A stretch of DNA of 64,000 nucleotides from JACKBJ01 sp964549495 (GCA_964549495.1 CAZJWJ010000010.1:12983-76982); one strand, 5' to 3'; numbered from the stretch's first letter, positions 53,499 to 63,728 are shown. Notes: a model not told the origin generated them from the letters alone. Translations and numbers: made by a program.

Positions 53499-56400
53499 AT
53501 GCGCAAGTTCCCGAACCGGACCGGAATCGACTCGAGGCCATGCCGATTCCTTGTCCTCGTCGTGATCCTGGCGCTGGTGGCAGCCACCGAACCGTCGGGC
53601 CAGCCGTGGCTCGAAGCGGTGCATGCCATGCCGGGTACGGTCTGGGACGAAGCGCCGGAGCAGGAGCGACCGCGCTTCGTGCGCGCCGGACACATCGGTG
53701 GTCGCCTGGACAGCATGGCGACCGCGGGCGAGGTCGCCTTTGTCGGAACGGGCCCTCATGTGCTCAGCCTGGACCTGTCGAATCCGGCGTCACCCCGGCA
53801 GATCGGGCAGATCGAGCTGCCGATCTCGCGCATCCTTCGGCTGCGGGTGGTGATGGATCGCCTCTACGTGCTGGCCAACGGCTCCAGGATCTGGATTGTG
53901 GACATCGCCGATCCCGCCGTGCCGACGGCTCTGGGCAATTTCGAGGTCCTGGGTGGCGTGCGCGACCTGGACGTGCAGCAGCAACGGGCCTATCTGGTGC
54001 TCGTGGACCACGGGCTGAAGATCTTCGACGTGACGGACCCGGGGGACGTGCAGGAGCTGGGTAGCGGCTATGTGTTGCCGAGGAACCAGGTCATCGAGGC
54101 CGAGGGTGATCACGTGTACTTGGGCGGCTATGACGGGCTGACGGTGATCGATGTCGGCGATGTCCTTCGTCCGCAGCGCTTGGCCATGATCGAGGAGGTC
54201 CGCCCGACGGGAGAACGGGACGAGATCCACCAAGTCGGGGAGTACATCGTCGTCAGCTACGGGCAAGGGCTGAAGGTCATCGACGTGAGCGATCCTGCGA
54301 ACCCGTCGCTGCAGTGGTCGCTGGCGAACGGATCGGTCCTCTCCACCGGCGGTGATGCGGCGCTGCGCGAGGATGGGCGGCTGTTCGTGATGGGCGATGG
54401 TCTCTTGTTGGTCTTGGACCTGAGCGACCCGAGCCAACCCCGTCTGCTCGAGCAGCGCCGACTGGTCGAGCCCGATCAGGTGAACCTGATCGAGCTCCTG
54501 GATTCCGGCCGGCCCGTCGTGGCCGGCATCTCCGGCAACATCCTGGTGCTGGGTACGCCGGAGGATCCCTTGGCCATCCACGGTGAAATGCACCTGCCGG
54601 CCATCCTGCACGATGTCGTCACCTGGCAAGATCTGGCCTTCGTACAGCGCCAGGGAATCCACCAGCACGACATCGTGATCCTCGATATCTCCGATCCCGC
54701 CACACCCGTGATGCGAGGCCGGCTCGCGGCAGAGGACATGGAGAGCACCCGCTGGCCCCAGATCGATGGAGACCGACTCTACACCGTGGCCACCGAAGGA
54801 GTCGGACGCAGTGCCATCCTGATCCATCAGCTGGACGCCGATACGGTGCCTAGGCTTCTGGGGCGCCTGGATTTAGACGTGCAGATACGCCACCTGGTGA
54901 TCCAGGGCGACGTAGGCCTGGCGGTCGACCCAGAGCGGCTCCACGCCTTGGACTTCGGAAATCCGGCCGCAGCCCGCCTGGTCGACTCGATCGAGCTGCC
55001 AGATTGGACTACGGACATGGCCCTTCATGGAGGGCGGGCGTATCTGGTGCGCGACGATGGCTTGTGGGTCGTGGATGTATCAGATCCGAGCCAAATGCAG
55101 TCGCTGGAGATCGTCGAGCGCGAGGAGATCGCCGAGATCGAGGCCGTCGCGGGCCAGTTCATCCTGACCTTCACCGATGGGGGCTTCGGCTATTTCGATG
55201 CCGAAGGTGGTCCGAGGCAGTTGCGCGTCGTGAATGGAGCGAGAATCCGAGGGCTGGTCGCTGCCGGGGACAAGTTCCTCGGATGGATACCGGAGGGCAT
55301 CGTCGCCTATCTGCTTCGACAGGGAGCGCCGCCGACAGCCCTCGTGGAAGGTGGCGAGATTCGGGATTGGGGCCGGTCCAGTCTCAGCGGTGACAAGCTG
55401 GTGGTCGCCGGCGTGGAACAAGGCCTAGGCATCTGGCAAGGCGATTGGAGCGAGCAGGCCACGCCTACCGCCGGCACGCCGGGGGGTGGTGCCAGCTCGA
55501 CGCCGACCGAGGGCACGCCGGGCGGCGGTGCCAGCCGGACCCCGACGCCGGGCACGCCCGGGACCGTGGGACCTTCGCCGATCCGGCCGTCGCCGACGCT
55601 CGACCCGGGCGCAACGCAGGGCCCGACCGCGACGCCGCCCAGCCCGACGCCGATCGTCGACCCCAGCGCTACCCCCACCGTTACGCCGCCACCGATCGGT
55701 GCGGACACGGGTGTCGAGCTGACGGTGCTCGGAAGGTTGGGTGGGGGCGAGACCGAGCGCGTGGCCTGTGCCGATGACTGGTTGGCCAGCGTCCTGGGCT
55801 CGAGCCTGATCACCGTCAATGCCTCGGACCCCGAGGACCTGCGCCAACTGGGCACGCTGGACCTACGAAGCGATTCGGTCGAGCGCTTGATCCTGCAGGA
55901 CGATCTGCTGCTGGCGGCGGCCGGACCGGAGGGCCTCCTGGCGATCGACGTCTCCGATCCCTCGCGACCGAGGGTCGTGGCCTCGGTCGTGCTGGACGGG
56001 TCGGCGCTGGATGTGGCGGTCTCCGGCGGCTTGGCCTACGTGGCGGCCGGCGAGGCCGGCCTGCAGATCGTCGATGTATCGGATCCGGCTCGGCCCCGGA
56101 TGGTGGGCAGCTGGCCGCTGCGCGGACGGTCCGCCCTGCGGGTGCTGGCGGCCGGCAGCCGGGTGTTCCTGGCCACCGACGCCGGCGAGCTGGCGATTCT
56201 GGACGCGAGCCTGCCGGCGGCGCCGCTCCTGCTCGATAGCCTGGACCTGGGCGCGCCACCGCGCGACCTGGTGCTCCACGAGGATCTGCTCTACCTGCTC
56301 GGCGACGACGGGCACTTGCGCCTGATCGAGCTCGATGGTGCCGGCGCTCCACGGCCGATCGACATCGAGGCCGAGCTGGGCGAGGGCTTCAACCTGGCGA

Positions 56401-57620
56401 TGTCCGGCGATCTATTGGTGATGGACCGAGCAGGGGACGCTGCCTGGCTGCTGGATGTGACGAATCCGCGCCAGCCCGAGGCCATTGGCTCGGTCTTCGT
56501 GCCGCAGGTCGGTGCCTGGATCTGGTCGGACATCCAGGCCACTGCCGATCGGCTCTGCGCGGCCATGGGCGGCCGTGGCCTGGTGGCGGTCGACATCCGG
56601 CTCGAGGCCGGCATGGGCCAGCCGGACCACCTGAACTGGTACGCGCGCGACACCATCGAGCTGAACCTCAGCGCCATCCGGGCGGTGGCCACCGAGGGCG
56701 GGCGCGGCTTGTTGATCGATCGCGATTTCCAGTTGCGCGCGTTCGACCTCGGCCGGCCGGAAGCCCCCATCGAGCTGGCGCGCCTCGATCCGCGCGGCTT
56801 GCCGATGGACCTGGCGGCGCGGGGCGACTTGGCCTTTGCGGCCATGGTCGGCCGGCATCAGCCCGACGGGGGTGACCGCGGCGGCGGGCTGCGGATCTAC
56901 GACTTGAGCGCGGCGGATCCGCTGACGGCCATCGGGATGGTCGACTCGGAGGAATGGGAGGAGCGCCAGAACGAGCGCTGGTCGGCGGTGGCGGTGGAGG
57001 GCGACTGGGTCTACGTGGGCACCAGCTCGGGCCTGGCGGTGATCGAGGCCTCCAATCCGCGATCCCCGCGCGTGGTGGCCACGCTGGATCTGGGCGGCGC
57101 GAGCTACCAGGACCAACGCGACATCGCACTGGCCGGCGACTACGCCTATTTGCCGCAACACAACGAGGGCATCCACGTGATCGATCTGCGCCTGCCGGCC
57201 AGCCCGCGCCTGGTGGCCACCCTGCCGATGGAGCAGGATGCCACCGAGATCCGCATCTCGGGCGACCGGGCCGTCGTCAGCGCCGCGCGCATCCAGGTCT
57301 ACGATCTGTCGGACCCGGCCGCGCCACGGCTGCTGAGCCAGGCGGCCCTGGGCGCCTCGGAGGCCACCTCGGCCCTGGCCTGGTTCGGGTCGCACATCCT
57401 GGTCGGCGCGGCCGGCCAGCCCCTGGCCCCCTTCGATGTCTCGCAGCCCGGCCCGCCGCGCCGCGTTCCGCTGCGCGGGCTGCAAGATCCGGTGCACGAT
57501 CTCGTGCCGATGGGCGAGTACTGGCTGGCGGCGCTAGGCGAGGGGGGCGTGGCGGTGCTGGGCGTGGAGCGCTTGCGCCAGCGCCACCTCTATCTGCCGG
57601 TGGCCTGGACCACACGATGA
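53499..57620 (+). CDS. Giant secreted LVIVD-repeat protein with two propeller blocks
   Basis: A 1373-residue exported protein. ATG 53499 follows GGGAGA; CRFLVLVVILALVAATEPSG is the signal. Two blocks of LVIVD blades (about 60-645 and 745-1360) repeat the pattern 'a.vl.L.vvDvsdPa.Pr.lg', for example LYVLANGSRIWIVDIADPAVPTALG, LRLIELDGAGAPRPIDIE and AYLPQHNEGIHVIDLRLPASP. A Gly/Thr/Pro linker with TPGGGAS and TPTPGTPG units (about 647-742) joins them. It ends RHLYLPVAWTTR, a C-terminal LP motif. Such proteins are thought to be surface-exposed; the ligand is unknown. A 13-base piece of the inverted repeat at 41793-41959 lies about 40 bases upstream of the start. Confidence 0.88.
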   Translation: MRKFPNRTGIDSRPCRFLVLVVILALVAATEPSGQPWLEAVHAMPGTVWDEAPEQERPRFVRAGHIGGRLDSMATAGEVAFVGTGPHVLSLDLSNPASPRQIGQIELPISRILRLRVVMDRLYVLANGSRIWIVDIADPAVPTALGNFEVLGGVRDLDVQQQRAYLVLVDHGLKIFDVTDPGDVQELGSGYVLPRNQVIEAEGDHVYLGGYDGLTVIDVGDVLRPQRLAMIEEVRPTGERDEIHQVGEYIVVSYGQGLKVIDVSDPANPSLQWSLANGSVLSTGGDAALREDGRLFVMGDGLLLVLDLSDPSQPRLLEQRRLVEPDQVNLIELLDSGRPVVAGISGNILVLGTPEDPLAIHGEMHLPAILHDVVTWQDLAFVQRQGIHQHDIVILDISDPATPVMRGRLAAEDMESTRWPQIDGDRLYTVATEGVGRSAILIHQLDADTVPRLLGRLDLDVQIRHLVIQGDVGLAVDPERLHALDFGNPAAARLVDSIELPDWTTDMALHGGRAYLVRDDGLWVVDVSDPSQMQSLEIVEREEIAEIEAVAGQFILTFTDGGFGYFDAEGGPRQLRVVNGARIRGLVAAGDKFLGWIPEGIVAYLLRQGAPPTALVEGGEIRDWGRSSLSGDKLVVAGVEQGLGIWQGDWSEQATPTAGTPGGGASSTPTEGTPGGGASRTPTPGTPGTVGPSPIRPSPTLDPGATQGPTATPPSPTPIVDPSATPTVTPPPIGADTGVELTVLGRLGGGETERVACADDWLASVLGSSLITVNASDPEDLRQLGTLDLRSDSVERLILQDDLLLAAAGPEGLLAIDVSDPSRPRVVASVVLDGSALDVAVSGGLAYVAAGEAGLQIVDVSDPARPRMVGSWPLRGRSALRVLAAGSRVFLATDAGELAILDASLPAAPLLLDSLDLGAPPRDLVLHEDLLYLLGDDGHLRLIELDGAGAPRPIDIEAELGEGFNLAMSGDLLVMDRAGDAAWLLDVTNPRQPEAIGSVFVPQVGAWIWSDIQATADRLCAAMGGRGLVAVDIRLEAGMGQPDHLNWYARDTIELNLSAIRAVATEGGRGLLIDRDFQLRAFDLGRPEAPIELARLDPRGLPMDLAARGDLAFAAMVGRHQPDGGDRGGGLRIYDLSAADPLTAIGMVDSEEWEERQNERWSAVAVEGDWVYVGTSSGLAVIEASNPRSPRVVATLDLGGASYQDQRDIALAGDYAYLPQHNEGIHVIDLRLPASPRLVATLPMEQDATEIRISGDRAVVSAARIQVYDLSDPAAPRLLSQAALGASEATSALAWFGSHILVGAAGQPLAPFDVSQPGPPRRVPLRGLQDPVHDLVPMGEYWLAALGEGGVAVLGVERLRQRHLYLPVAWTTR

Positions 57621-57743
57621 TCCAGACGCTTGGCATGATGAATCGTTCCGGGTCCGTAGCGCGTAGAATCCCTGGCTTGGCGCGACGCACCTGTCGTGCC
57701 GGCTGAAACGGATCCCGACCCCATCAAGGAGGTAGGCAGCACC

Positions 57744-58751
57744 ATGAAGATCGCCAATTCGAGATGTTCCAAGATCGCACTCGGCTTGACCCTCGTGTTA
57801 TTCACGGCCATCACCGCGGCCTGTGGTGACTCGAACACGCCGGCCGACGAAGCCGCCGAAGCGCCGCCGGCCGAGGTCGTCGAGACGGCCATGTCGGAAC
57901 CGACCGTCGATTCGGGCGCGACGGAGGCCGAGGAGGATGCTGGTGACGCGATGACCGGCGGGGAGGACGGCGGTGACGCGGACAGCGGTGACGCCGACGC
58001 CGGAGATCCAGACGCTGGGGATGACGACGGGTCGCAGACGGGCGCGGTCACGTCGATCGACGGGGTCGGTTTGCCGATGCCGGCCGGCCTGGTCGACACC
58101 GTGACGGCCGAGCGCGTGCTGGCCGAGGGGATCGACCCGGAGACGGGTGTGGCGTCCGCGGACGGGCCGGCCTGGGCCGCGGTTCCGGAGCACATCGTGC
58201 TGCGGCTGGAGGGTTATCCGTCCATGAACGCGCTGCACGAGCCGGTCATCCGCGTCTACCCGGCGGCGGGCTACGCGCTGGCGAACCCGGCGGTGTCCGA
58301 CGCGACCAATACGCTCGGCGCGATGATCGACGCCGACCCGACGACCTGGTCCGCGCATGCACCGATGCCCTTCCTGCCGACCTTCAACGCGGCCCAGGTC
58401 TTCTCGACCCAGCCGGCGCGGATCGACTTCGAGGGCGGCCGAGGGATCCGCTTCGTGACGATGTTCTCGCAGGCCTACGTGCCGGTGACGAACGCCGAGA
58501 TCTTCTACACCTTCCAGGGCCTCACGGCGGACGGCTCGCGCTACGTCTCGGCCATCCTGCCGGTGCGTACCGACGCATTGTCCGATGAGATCGACCTGAC
58601 TACCTGGGAGGTCCCGGGCGAGGACTACGCCAGCTATATCGAGGACACGCGGGCCGAGCTCGATGCCCTGGGCCCGGCGGATTTCGAGCCGGGTCTCGAG
58701 GCGCTCGACGAGATGATCGCGTCGCTCACGGTGGAGCCGGGGGGAGAGTAG
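57744..58751 (+). CDS. Lipoprotein with acidic spacer and unknown globular domain
   Basis: A 335-residue lipoprotein. ATG 57744 follows AAGGAGGT; IALGLTLVLFTAITAAC gives the lipobox. A spacer of about 75 residues is dominated by Ala, Asp, Glu and Gly (EDGGDADSGDADAGDPDAGDD). The folded part begins about residue 100 (VGLPMPAGLVDTVTAERVL), with HIVLRLEGYPSMNALHEPVIRVYPAAGYALANP and GIRFVTMFSQAYVPVTNAEIFYTFQGLTADG. It shows no enzyme motif. No family recognised. Confidence 0.75.
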   Translation: MKIANSRCSKIALGLTLVLFTAITAACGDSNTPADEAAEAPPAEVVETAMSEPTVDSGATEAEEDAGDAMTGGEDGGDADSGDADAGDPDAGDDDGSQTGAVTSIDGVGLPMPAGLVDTVTAERVLAEGIDPETGVASADGPAWAAVPEHIVLRLEGYPSMNALHEPVIRVYPAAGYALANPAVSDATNTLGAMIDADPTTWSAHAPMPFLPTFNAAQVFSTQPARIDFEGGRGIRFVTMFSQAYVPVTNAEIFYTFQGLTADGSRYVSAILPVRTDALSDEIDLTTWEVPGEDYASYIEDTRAELDALGPADFEPGLEALDEMIASLTVEPGGE

Positions 58752-58774
58752 CGATCCGGTGTCGGTCCCACGTA

Positions 58775-60364
58775 TCAGGCGGAGCCGGCCGGCGCCCCCT
58801 GCGCCCCCAGCCACGCACGCAGGCGCTCGGTCTCCTCGTCGGTGAGGGCCAGGCCGGCCTCGTCGGCGCGGCGGAGGACGTTTTCGGTGAACTGCTCGGC
58901 CAGGGCGTCGGGAGCGTCGGCCACGACGTCCTCGCCCAGGCGGGTGCCGGAGTAGGTGAGGCCCTTGAGGACGAAGGAGACGTTGGAGCGGGCGATGGGG
59001 AAGCCGCGCTCGATGCAGAGGTCGCGGACGGTCTTGGAGGTGGTGGTGAGGTGGAAGGGGCTGCTGCCGACGGCGTCCGAGATGGCCTGGAAGAGGGTGG
59101 CGTAGTCCTCGGGGGCCAGGATGGGGGTGCCGGTGAGGCGGTTGATGCGGTTGGCCAGCTCCTCGAGCTCCGGGTCGAGCTCGCGGGCGCTGCCCGGCGC
59201 ATCGTCCGCGCTGGGGGGATCGTGGCGCTCGGGATCCCAGAGGTAGCCGGGTTGGGGGCTGGAGAGGATCTCGAAGCCGCGATCGTCCGGGTCGACGCTG
59301 GTCAGCATGGCGCCGAAGCTGTCGTAGCCCAGCCAGCGTTGGTCGACGATGTCGGGGCTGTGGCGGATGACTTCGGAGGCGGCGGTGGCCATGGGGACGG
59401 GGGCGTCGGAGCCGGCCACCATCCGGCGGACCACGTCCATCAGGGCGTCGCGGCGCTCGATCTGCTCGGCGGTGGGTGTCTGGCTGCCGGCATCGGACGT
59501 GCTGGTCGAGGCCGATTCGGTGCCGGGCTGGTACTCGACGTACCAGGTCTCGTCGCTCTCGATCAGGCGCATGTCCTGACCGTAGTGGATGAGGGCTTCG
59601 GTCATGGGCCGCAGGCCCCAGTAGCCCAGCCAGTTGGTGGACTGGCGGAACTCCTCGAAGGTTCGGTAGATGGCCGGCAGGGAGCCGGCCGGCAGCACGC
59701 CCTTGTCCTCGACGGACTGGCGCAGGGCCTGCCCGATGCGCTCGAGCAGGGGCACCAGGTCGGTGGGCTCGGTGCCGTTGGGGGCGGTGGGCGACTGGCG
59801 GGCCGGCTCGGCGCTGAGGCGCAGAGCGGCTTCGATGAAGACGTCCTCGCTGATCAGCATGTCGCAAGCGGCGCGGAAGGCGTGCGAGGCGGGGCCGGCC
59901 GAGAAGACGACGGTGCGGCGGTCGTAGCCGCGCAGGCGCATCAGGACGGGGCTGAAGTCGGCGTCGCCCGAGAGGATGATGAACTCGTCGAAGTGGGTCT
60001 TGTGGTGCAGGGCATCCAGCATGTCGATGACCATGTGGATGTCGGTGGCGGTCTTGCCCATACTGGTCAGGGGCGGGCAGTCGGTGACGGCAAAGGAGCT
60101 GCGCACGAAGTAGGGCCGGTAATGCCCGAAGGACTTGGGGTTCAGGTAGGCCCGCCGGATCAGCACGCGGCGCCGCTCGGCCCCCGTTTCCGGCTCGGCG
60201 CCGGCGCCGGGCATGCCGTCCTGAAACCAGCGCAGCCAGCGACCGGGGTTGGTGGCGAATTCGCGCGCGGCGGCCGGGTCGATGTCGCGCAGCCCGGAAT
60301 AGACGTTGTCGAAGTCGACGAAGAGCGCGCTGCGGGTGATGCGCTCCGGGGCGGGGTCTTCCAT
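58775..60364 (-). CDS. NYN-domain protein with LOTUS/OST-HTH domains
   Basis: A 529-residue cytosolic protein. ATG 60364 follows GGAGAG. The NYN (DUF88, PIN-like) nuclease domain begins SALFVDFDNVYSGL with the first catalytic Asp residues; DIHMVIDMLDALHHKTHFDEFIILSGDADFSPVLMRLRGYDRRTVVF carries the conserved D...SGDADF core; it ends at about residue 190. The rest (about 215-529) has three helical repeats of the LOTUS/OST-HTH type with LGYWGLRPMTEALIH, DQRWLGYDSFGAMLTSV and SFVLKGLTYSG. Such proteins bind and probably process RNA. The upstream BTAD regulator gene is on the same strand. Confidence 0.88.
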   Translation of the reverse strand: MEDPAPERITRSALFVDFDNVYSGLRDIDPAAAREFATNPGRWLRWFQDGMPGAGAEPETGAERRRVLIRRAYLNPKSFGHYRPYFVRSSFAVTDCPPLTSMGKTATDIHMVIDMLDALHHKTHFDEFIILSGDADFSPVLMRLRGYDRRTVVFSAGPASHAFRAACDMLISEDVFIEAALRLSAEPARQSPTAPNGTEPTDLVPLLERIGQALRQSVEDKGVLPAGSLPAIYRTFEEFRQSTNWLGYWGLRPMTEALIHYGQDMRLIESDETWYVEYQPGTESASTSTSDAGSQTPTAEQIERRDALMDVVRRMVAGSDAPVPMATAASEVIRHSPDIVDQRWLGYDSFGAMLTSVDPDDRGFEILSSPQPGYLWDPERHDPPSADDAPGSARELDPELEELANRINRLTGTPILAPEDYATLFQAISDAVGSSPFHLTTTSKTVRDLCIERGFPIARSNVSFVLKGLTYSGTRLGEDVVADAPDALAEQFTENVLRRADEAGLALTDEETERLRAWLGAQGAPAGSA

Positions 60365-60444
60365 CAAGAGGCTCTCCAATTGTGCTTCGGCGATAGATAT
60401 GGCGATCGGATATGGGAGGATAGGGCGGACGACGAACTGGCGCG

Positions 60445-62178
60445 CTAGCGACTGAGCAGAACGGTGGTCTGGGCGGTGCGGCGCAGCTGGAGGGCCTTGA
60501 GGGCCTGCTGGAAGTGCTGGATCTCGGCCTCGTCGCCCTTGATGCGCAGGATGGTCACCGCCTCGAGCATGACCTCGGCGGCCCGCTCGGGCTGCTGCTG
60601 GGCTTCGAGCACGACGGCCTGGTAGCCCAGCGCGGCGCCCAGGTCCCAGGCGCTGCGCGAGGTGCGGGCGGCGGAGACGGCCTCGTCCATCAGGGCTTCG
60701 GCCTTGTCCAGCGCGCCTTCGAGGTAGGCGATGTGGCCGCGCATGCTGGCGGCGTAGGACAGGCCGCGGGGGTCGTTGAGCACCTGATAGATGCGGTAGG
60801 TCTCCTCGGCCCATTCGGTGGCGGCGTCCAGGTTGCCGGCCATGACCTCGACGGCGGCCAGCCGGCCGATGGTGGCGGCGCGGGCGGCGCTGTCCCGCTC
60901 CTCGTCGCCCAGCATCTCCAGCCGGCGCTCCAGCCGCGTTCCGGCCAGCTCGTGGTCGCCGCGGCGCAGGTCGTTGAGGGCGGCTTGGAGCAGGATGTGC
61001 CGTTCGGCGACCTCGTGCTGCAGGGCGGTGGCCAGGGCCAGGCTCTGGGCAAAGTGGGTGCCGGCGGCTTCGTGTTCGGCCAGGCCCATGTCGGTGATGG
61101 CCAGGTTGCAGAGGGCGCGCATCAGCTCCGGCCCGTTGTCCTCGTCCTGCCAGGCCTCGACGGCCTGCTCCAGGTAGACCTTGGAGTCGTGACGGCGACC
61201 GGCCTGGTAGGCCAGGGTGCCGGCGGCGGCCAGGGCGGCGGCGCGCAGGTCGGTGGGCGGGCTGTAGTCGGCCTTCAGGATGCGCTCGATGTGGCGCAGG
61301 CCGATGGCCGGCCGCTTGCGCAGATGCCAGAAGCGCCAGATAGGCACCACCAGCCGCAGGGCGTCGTCCAGATCGCCGGCCTCGACGGCCTGCTGCGAGG
61401 CGGCCAGGATCTCGCGCTCTCGCGCGGCCACCTTGTCCATCCACTCCTCGCGATCGGCCGAGCCCACGTCCAGGCCGACCTCGGCCTGGGCGACCAGGTC
61501 GATGAGGGCCTGGCGATCCACCTCCGTGTCGGGGGTGGTCAGGCTGGCCGGCAGCTCCAGCGGCGCGGGCTCGGCGGCGACGCTGGGGCCGGGTTGGGCC
61601 GGCGCCTGCCGCTGCCAGGCGGTGCCGGGCAGATGCTGGAGCAGGCCCTTGACCGGCTCGTCGGCCGAGGTGGTCTGCGCCAGGAGCGTCACGGCGTCGC
61701 GATAGAGCTCGGCAAAGCGCGCCTGGTGCTCGTCCAGCCAGTCGAAGGAGCAGCCGGGCAACAGGCCGGCGCCGTACATGCTGATGGCCCGCTGCAGCTG
61801 CGCCACCCGCTCGGTGGCCGAACTGGTGGCCGCCGCGGCGGCCAGGGCGCCGACGAACTCGGAGGCATCCAGCCGGATCTCCGGATTCAGCCGCAGCCGC
61901 TTGCGCACCTCGTCCACGAAGTTGTCCATGCCCAGGCCGGCCACCCGCTTCTTGAGCAGGTAGAGGTTGTAGGACACGTGCTTCCGCGCCGTCTCCGACT
62001 CCACCTCCGGCCACAGCGCCCGCGCGATCTCGTCGCGCGAGGCCAGCGTGGGGCTGGAGACGGCCATGTAGGCCAGGATCTCCTCGTCGCGGCGAGAGCC
62101 GAAGGCGTCGACCACCTCACCGTCGCGGAGGAGTTCGAAGGTGCCGAGGATCTGTAGTTGCCAGGTGGATTCGCTCAT
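60445..62178 (-). CDS. BTAD/SARP-like regulator with TPR repeats
   Basis: A 577-residue protein. ATG 62178 follows GGGGAG. The N-terminus WQLQILGTFELLRDGEVVDAFGSRRDEEILAYMAVSSP is the OmpR-like winged helix of SARP/AfsR proteins, followed by RDEIARALWPEVESETARKHVSYNLYLLKKRV and a bacterial transcriptional activation (BTAD) region. From about residue 250 it is made of TPR helices (ALCNLAITDMGLAEHEAAGTHFAQSLALA; AASMRGHIAYLEGALDKAEALMDEAV). It lacks an NB-ARC ATPase. It should act as a DNA-binding regulator with protein-binding repeats; the NYN-LOTUS gene follows after 80 bases, so it may control or cooperate with it. Confidence 0.85.
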   Translation of the reverse strand: MSESTWQLQILGTFELLRDGEVVDAFGSRRDEEILAYMAVSSPTLASRDEIARALWPEVESETARKHVSYNLYLLKKRVAGLGMDNFVDEVRKRLRLNPEIRLDASEFVGALAAAAATSSATERVAQLQRAISMYGAGLLPGCSFDWLDEHQARFAELYRDAVTLLAQTTSADEPVKGLLQHLPGTAWQRQAPAQPGPSVAAEPAPLELPASLTTPDTEVDRQALIDLVAQAEVGLDVGSADREEWMDKVAAREREILAASQQAVEAGDLDDALRLVVPIWRFWHLRKRPAIGLRHIERILKADYSPPTDLRAAALAAAGTLAYQAGRRHDSKVYLEQAVEAWQDEDNGPELMRALCNLAITDMGLAEHEAAGTHFAQSLALATALQHEVAERHILLQAALNDLRRGDHELAGTRLERRLEMLGDEERDSAARAATIGRLAAVEVMAGNLDAATEWAEETYRIYQVLNDPRGLSYAASMRGHIAYLEGALDKAEALMDEAVSAARTSRSAWDLGAALGYQAVVLEAQQQPERAAEVMLEAVTILRIKGDEAEIQHFQQALKALQLRRTAQTTVLLSR

Positions 62179-62567
62179 CGCTGTTGCTCCCCGTGGGTTG
62201 GCGGTACAACAGGATTCTAGCAGGGTGTGGACGATTCTGCCGGGGCAATGCGATGAGAGCGACATCTATCGAAGAGCGCGACTGCAGGCCACACGATCAA
62301 TTGGCTTCGGTTGGTCTGGGCAGCCACGGCTTCGATACTCACCGCAAAGCCCTGAGATCTCGCGACGGGCACGCGCGAACTATATGTAGCTGCGGGACGG
62401 GATGGTAACAATGGGTCGCTTCGCACGGCTCAACGGCACGTCAAGCGCTTGCTGGGTTTGCGCCAGAGAGAGTAGAAGTCCGGTCCAATCACACTCACAG
62501 GCCCCGAAGACTAAGTAACACCAAGCCCATAAGAGGCACCTGCTGAATGCAACCAGGAGGAATATCG
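62179..62567. other. Intergenic region upstream of the BTAD regulator and a lipoprotein
   Basis: 389 bases without a gene. On the minus strand TGC-TAGAAT (62222-62214) is a plausible extended -10 for the BTAD gene, 36 bases before its start; no convincing -35 is present. On the plus strand no clear promoter for the next gene was seen. GGCACGTCAAGC (around 62438) also occurs at about 63949, inside the last gene. Confidence 0.4.
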
Positions 62568-63569
62568 ATGAACACCCGGCTTGTTTCGACGATCTGTGCC
62601 GTCCTGGCCCTGGTCATATTGATGGGATGCGCGAAGGGCCTTGGGGTCGCTAGCGAGCAGAGCGGTACGACCCTTAGTCCATCCAGCAACGCTCAGTCGC
62701 AGACCTCTGAGAATAGCGATAGCGGCGAACCAACTCGAGATGGCTCGAGCGACAGAAGGAATGGAGCTATGGCCGACGTTAAATCTGGCGGCAACTCCAT
62801 GACGGAAGGCCAAGTAGCAGGCATTGCAGAGGCCTACGTGACCTCGCCCCAGGCGAGTCCCACTGAGATCCATGGTGAGAGTGTGCCGGAGGGCTATGTT
62901 GTAGGCGCGGCCCCGACCTCGAAGGCGTCTGGCGGCTCCAGGATTCGCGGCGGCTGGCAGGCGCCTAGTGCGGGGAGCAACTACGGATACAATCTCCCGG
63001 CTCAGCCTCAAGCACCCAATCCCCGTGTCGTTGTGCCTCCACGGCCAACTGCGCCCCGGCCCTCCTGGCAGGATAGCAGTGGAGACAACGGACGCAATGA
63101 TGGCACACCTACACCGCGAGAGATCGCAGCCCTGCTGCCGACGGCGACGGACTACCGTCACATCAACACCTCGCTGGCGCGCGAACTCATCACAGGTATC
63201 GCCGAACTGGCCAAACCGGAGTACCGGCCGGTGATCCAGGGAGGCAACGAGTTCATTGCGTGCTACGAGCGCCATGAGGCCATAGTGAGCCGGGGCTACC
63301 ACGACAGGGATGTCATTCACTCGGCCGGCTTCGTGGGCATCGCGGACGATGCTCTCGTGCGGTCGCGCTCGTTGCTCTTCGAGTGCTCTCTATCTGCTGT
63401 GCTTGACGCTATTATCCCGCTCGATGCGGACGACACGGAAATCGTGCCATGCGGGACCTATTACCAGGCTCAAGTCGGCGGTCGGAATTACCGCTTCGTC
63501 TACTCCGGCACGACGCTGGGCTTCTGCCACGACATGTGTAGCGAACTTCCGGGGTGCTCGGCTCACTAG
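62568..63569 (+). CDS. Lipoprotein of unknown function
   Basis: A 333-residue exported lipoprotein; ATG 62568 follows AGGAGG by seven bases. STICAVLALVILMGC is the lipobox. Residues about 25-185 are low-complexity, Ser/Asn/Gln/Pro-rich. The C-terminal 140 residues contain LINTSLARELITG-like helix text (HINTSLARELITGIAELA), FIACYERHEAIVSRGYHDRDVIHSAGFVGIADD, and Cys residues near the end (VPCGTYYQAQ; FCHDMCSELPGC), perhaps disulfide-linked. No family recognised. Confidence 0.7.
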   Translation: MNTRLVSTICAVLALVILMGCAKGLGVASEQSGTTLSPSSNAQSQTSENSDSGEPTRDGSSDRRNGAMADVKSGGNSMTEGQVAGIAEAYVTSPQASPTEIHGESVPEGYVVGAAPTSKASGGSRIRGGWQAPSAGSNYGYNLPAQPQAPNPRVVVPPRPTAPRPSWQDSSGDNGRNDGTPTPREIAALLPTATDYRHINTSLARELITGIAELAKPEYRPVIQGGNEFIACYERHEAIVSRGYHDRDVIHSAGFVGIADDALVRSRSLLFECSLSAVLDAIIPLDADDTEIVPCGTYYQAQVGGRNYRFVYSGTTLGFCHDMCSELPGCSAH

Positions 63570-63728
63570 CGTGACGGCGTGCAGCATGGCCGGAGACCCG
63601 GCTTGCGAGATGTCCAGACTCCCCGGCCGAATCCCGATCACACCTGGCGGTCGATAGGGCTACTACCTTGTACAAGACGCAGGCGGATGAGTGTCGATCC
63701 GAAATCACCACTGAAAGGAAGTGCTGCC

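Noticed and set aside
58775..62014. Extending the NYN-LOTUS protein upstream to 1079 residues
   Set aside because: The extra N-terminal part is an out-of-frame shadow of the BTAD gene. A ribosome site and the conserved NYN start mark ATG 60364.
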